DNA from: an uncultured Actinomycetes bacterium
GTDB lineage: Bacteria; Actinomycetota; Thermoleophilia; Miltoncostaeales; Miltoncostaeaceae
Assembly (NCBI GenBank): GCA_903866425.1
Contig: CAIPNN010000244.1
Coordinates: 1 to 7,301, forward strand
Reading direction: 5' to 3'
Length of the DNA: 7,301 nucleotides
In this document: positions 5,884-7,301 of the stretch, in pieces
How positions within the stretch are numbered: position 1 is the first letter of the stretch
Layout of the letters: the number at the start of each line of letters is the position of its first letter
Notes under the pieces: generated by a model
Told to the model about the DNA's origin: nothing
The model's input: only the letters and a program-made list of their open reading frames with translations
The model's database searches: none
Program-made: the position numbers and the translations under genes

Positions 5884-6585
5884 TCAGGCCCCGGCACTCT
5901 CCTCGTCAATCAGTGCCTGCTCCTCCTTCATCCGTCGATGCTCCCGACGGATGATCACGAGAATGAGCAGGCCCGCGATCGAGAGTGCAACCACGAGTGC
6001 GAGCCAGGTCTTGCCCGGGAAGAGCCAGCCCGACAGGTAGCCAATGGCTGCTGCCTGCGCCGACCACACCAGGCTGGCGAGGGCGTCGATGGCGAGGAAC
6101 CTCTTGAACGAGGTGCGACCGGCGCCGAGCGCGATGTTGATTGCCAGACGAAGCCCCGGCAGAAAGCGCTGTGTGAAGATGAGGAGATCCCCCTGGCGAT
6201 GCACCATGTGTTCGCCGGCAACAACCCGATCGTGTCCCAGGGTCTTGGCAAGCATCTTTCGTATCCAGCCACCACCACCACGGCCGATCCAGAAGGCCGC
6301 CGAGTCGCCGACGATCGACCCCGCGGTACCCGCGAGGATGACCAGCCAGATGTTGAGGTCGCCCTCGGCCGCAAACACCGCTGCCACGACGATGGACGTC
6401 TCCCCGGGGAAGATGGGAAACACGCCGTCGCCGGCCACCAGCAAGAACACCGCGAGGTAGCCGATGCTGAGGATGAGGGTGGAGGGGTCGCCGATGTCGG
6501 GGAGGAATGCCGCGCGCTCGAGTGCCGGGAGGTCTCTGACCATCGCGTGCAGGCTAGATGGAATGGAAACCGTTGGCGATGGCAT
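5884..6585 (-). CDS. DedA-family (SNARE-associated/VTT domain) membrane protein
   Basis: A 233-residue integral membrane protein. Its hydrophobic stretches are about 36-52, 62-74, 78-101 (WLVILAGTAGSIVGDSAAFW), 160-185 and 193-212, and it ends in a charged tail. Family signatures are the re-entrant VFPIFPGETSIV (55-66), GDSAAFWIGR (93-102), and FTQRFLPGLRLAINIALGAG (137-156), which carries the conserved arginine pair R140 and R146, spaced as in E. coli YqjA/YghB. DedA proteins are membrane transporters or lipid scramblases; some recycle undecaprenyl phosphate or support envelope and proton-motive-force homeostasis. The exact substrate cannot be assigned here. The start is uncertain: the ATG at 6585 has an in-frame stop two codons upstream and no Shine-Dalgarno, while the ATG at 6543 has a TAGCCT (6551-6556) seven bases upstream, as for a leaderless transcript. 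It is divergent from the carbonic anhydrase gene. Confidence 0.85.
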   Translation of the reverse strand: MPSPTVSIPSSLHAMVRDLPALERAAFLPDIGDPSTLILSIGYLAVFLLVAGDGVFPIFPGETSIVVAAVFAAEGDLNIWLVILAGTAGSIVGDSAAFWIGRGGGGWIRKMLAKTLGHDRVVAGEHMVHRQGDLLIFTQRFLPGLRLAINIALGAGRTSFKRFLAIDALASLVWSAQAAAIGYLSGWLFPGKTWLALVVALSIAGLLILVIIRREHRRMKEEQALIDEESAGA

Positions 6586-6603
6586 CGGTCACGTGGCCGG
6601 GTT

Positions 6604-6620
6604 CAGGGGGTACAGGGGGT
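6604..6620 (+). repeat. Tandem CAGGGGGT repeat in the divergent promoter region
   Basis: CAGGGGGT occurs at 6604-6611 and again at 6613-6620, a nine-base period. It lies between the divergent DedA and carbonic anhydrase genes and could be a regulator binding site; no known regulator motif is recognised. Confidence 0.35.
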
Positions 6621-6657
6621 GCGGTGTTGTGAGCGGTGGTACTCGGGTCGCGATGTG

Positions 6658-6706
6658 GCTAATCTCCATAAAACCAACGATGTATTGAGTATTTACGAAT
6701 GAGGAG
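6658..6706 (+). promoter_or_regulatory. AT-rich promoter-like segment and ribosome site of the carbonic anhydrase gene
   Basis: The stretch 6658-6700 is strikingly AT-rich against the GC-rich surroundings, as expected for a promoter. Possible -10 elements are TAATCT (6660-6665) and TGTATT (6681-6686), but no matching -35 is convincing. It ends in a strong Shine-Dalgarno (AGGAG, 6702-6706) six bases before the ATG at 6713, which fixes that start. Confidence 0.45.
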
Positions 6707-6712
6707 AGATGC

Positions 6713-7288
6713 ATGTCCGTACACGATGAGGTCATCGCCGCAAATGGCGCCTACGCCGCCAGCTTCGACAAGGGCGATCTGGCACTGCCGCCTGCCCGCG
6801 GCTTCGCCATCCTCACCTGCATGGACGCCCGCCTCGACCCGGCCAAGTACGCCGGCCTGAGCGAGGGCGACGCGCACGTCATCCGCAACGCCGGTGGCCG
6901 CGCCAGCGACGACGCCATCCGTTCGCTCGTCATCTCGTACAAGCTGCTCGGCACCAAGGAGTGGTTTGTCATTCACCACACCGACTGCGGCATGGAGTTC
7001 TTCACCAACGACATCATGGGTGGCCTGCTCGAGAGCAGCCTCGAGACCGCCGCGCTTGGCGCCGAGGGCTTCTACGACGTGGGCGAGGGCCCCGGCTCAC
7101 CCGTGGGTCGTGAGATCGACTGGCTCACCATCTCCGACCAGGCTGGTGCCGTGGTCGACGACGTGCGTCGCATCCGTGAGCACCCGCTCGTGCCGTCACG
7201 CATTCCGGTGTACGGCTACGTGTACGACGTGCGCTCGGGCAAGCTCATTGAGATTCCCGAGGCAACCGCGGTGGGTAAGGCCTCCTAG
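6713..7288 (+). CDS. Beta-class carbonic anhydrase
   Basis: A complete 191-residue soluble zinc enzyme that interconverts carbon dioxide and bicarbonate, supplying bicarbonate to carboxylases and buffering pH. The active site is clear: ILTCMDARLD (33-42) gives zinc ligand C36 and the catalytic dyad D38-R40; VIRNAGGRASDDAIRSL (56-72) is the conserved core; VIHHTDCGM (86-94) gives zinc ligands H89 and C92 in the HxxC spacing. The spacing closely follows Mycobacterium Rv1284 (C35, D37, H88, C91), placing it in that compact subgroup. It is somewhat longer than Rv1284 (about 163 residues). The C-terminal VYGYVYDVRSGKLIEI is typical of the group. It has its own AT-rich promoter region and a strong ribosome site, and is divergent from the DedA gene. 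No downstream partner is visible because the window ends 13 bases after the stop. Confidence 0.93.
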   Translation: MSVHDEVIAANGAYAASFDKGDLALPPARGFAILTCMDARLDPAKYAGLSEGDAHVIRNAGGRASDDAIRSLVISYKLLGTKEWFVIHHTDCGMEFFTNDIMGGLLESSLETAALGAEGFYDVGEGPGSPVGREIDWLTISDQAGAVVDDVRRIREHPLVPSRIPVYGYVYDVRSGKLIEIPEATAVGKAS

Positions 7289-7301
7289 GGCATTGTCGGC
7301 A

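Noticed and set aside
5581..6702. Long plus-strand open frame (373 codons) opposite guaD and the DedA gene
   Set aside because: It is the mirror of two well-supported genes in GC-rich DNA, crosses their intergenic gap, is dominated by charged low-complexity sequence and has no family resemblance.

Overview
The window is GC-rich, its genes are tightly packed, and most show strong third-position G/C bias. One gene has a -10 element six bases from its ATG, the arrangement of leaderless actinobacterial genes. Together with a DUF4239-type membrane protein and a CAT-anticodon tRNA without an encoded CCA, this suggests a high-GC actinobacterium (Actinomycetota). A Thermoleophilia-like lineage is possible but cannot be shown from this sequence. 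No phage, insertion sequence, CRISPR array or intact defence system is visible.

Left part (1-1836, plus strand): an exported protein, cut at the window's left edge, whose C-terminal half looks like a dirigent/allene-oxide-cyclase-type beta barrel. It may contain two copies of that fold. A GC hairpin follows its stop and a very strong second hairpin follows that. Next comes a four-helix membrane protein of the DUF4239 (bestrophin-like) family with an apparent leaderless promoter.

Convergent junction (1837-2016): GC hairpins suited to termination from both sides, overlapping a minus-strand stretch that reads like the C-terminal end of a HicB-family antitoxin. I interpret it as a gene remnant, with moderate-to-low confidence.

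Central and right part (2017-6585, minus strand; transcription runs right to left): a DedA-family membrane protein, then a guanine deaminase-type amidohydrolase, then a membrane-anchored protein with two ABM (antibiotic biosynthesis monooxygenase-like) domains. The last two overlap by one base and are almost certainly translationally coupled. A compact nested palindrome lies in the deaminase leader. Further downstream come a tRNA with anticodon CAT (probably tRNA-Ile2, less likely elongator tRNA-Met) and a secreted TolB-like beta-propeller protein.

Right edge (6713-7288, plus strand): a complete beta-class carbonic anhydrase, divergent from the DedA gene. The 127-base divergent region holds an AT-rich promoter-like segment and a short tandem repeat.

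The best-connected unit is the deaminase/ABM pair: purine salvage or catabolism (guanine to xanthine and ammonia) joined to a membrane protein of unknown role. The other genes look like housekeeping or envelope functions. I found no clearly new multi-gene system. The most interesting items are the HicB-like remnant, the duplicated barrel protein, the nested operator-like palindrome and the coupled deaminase/ABM-membrane pair.
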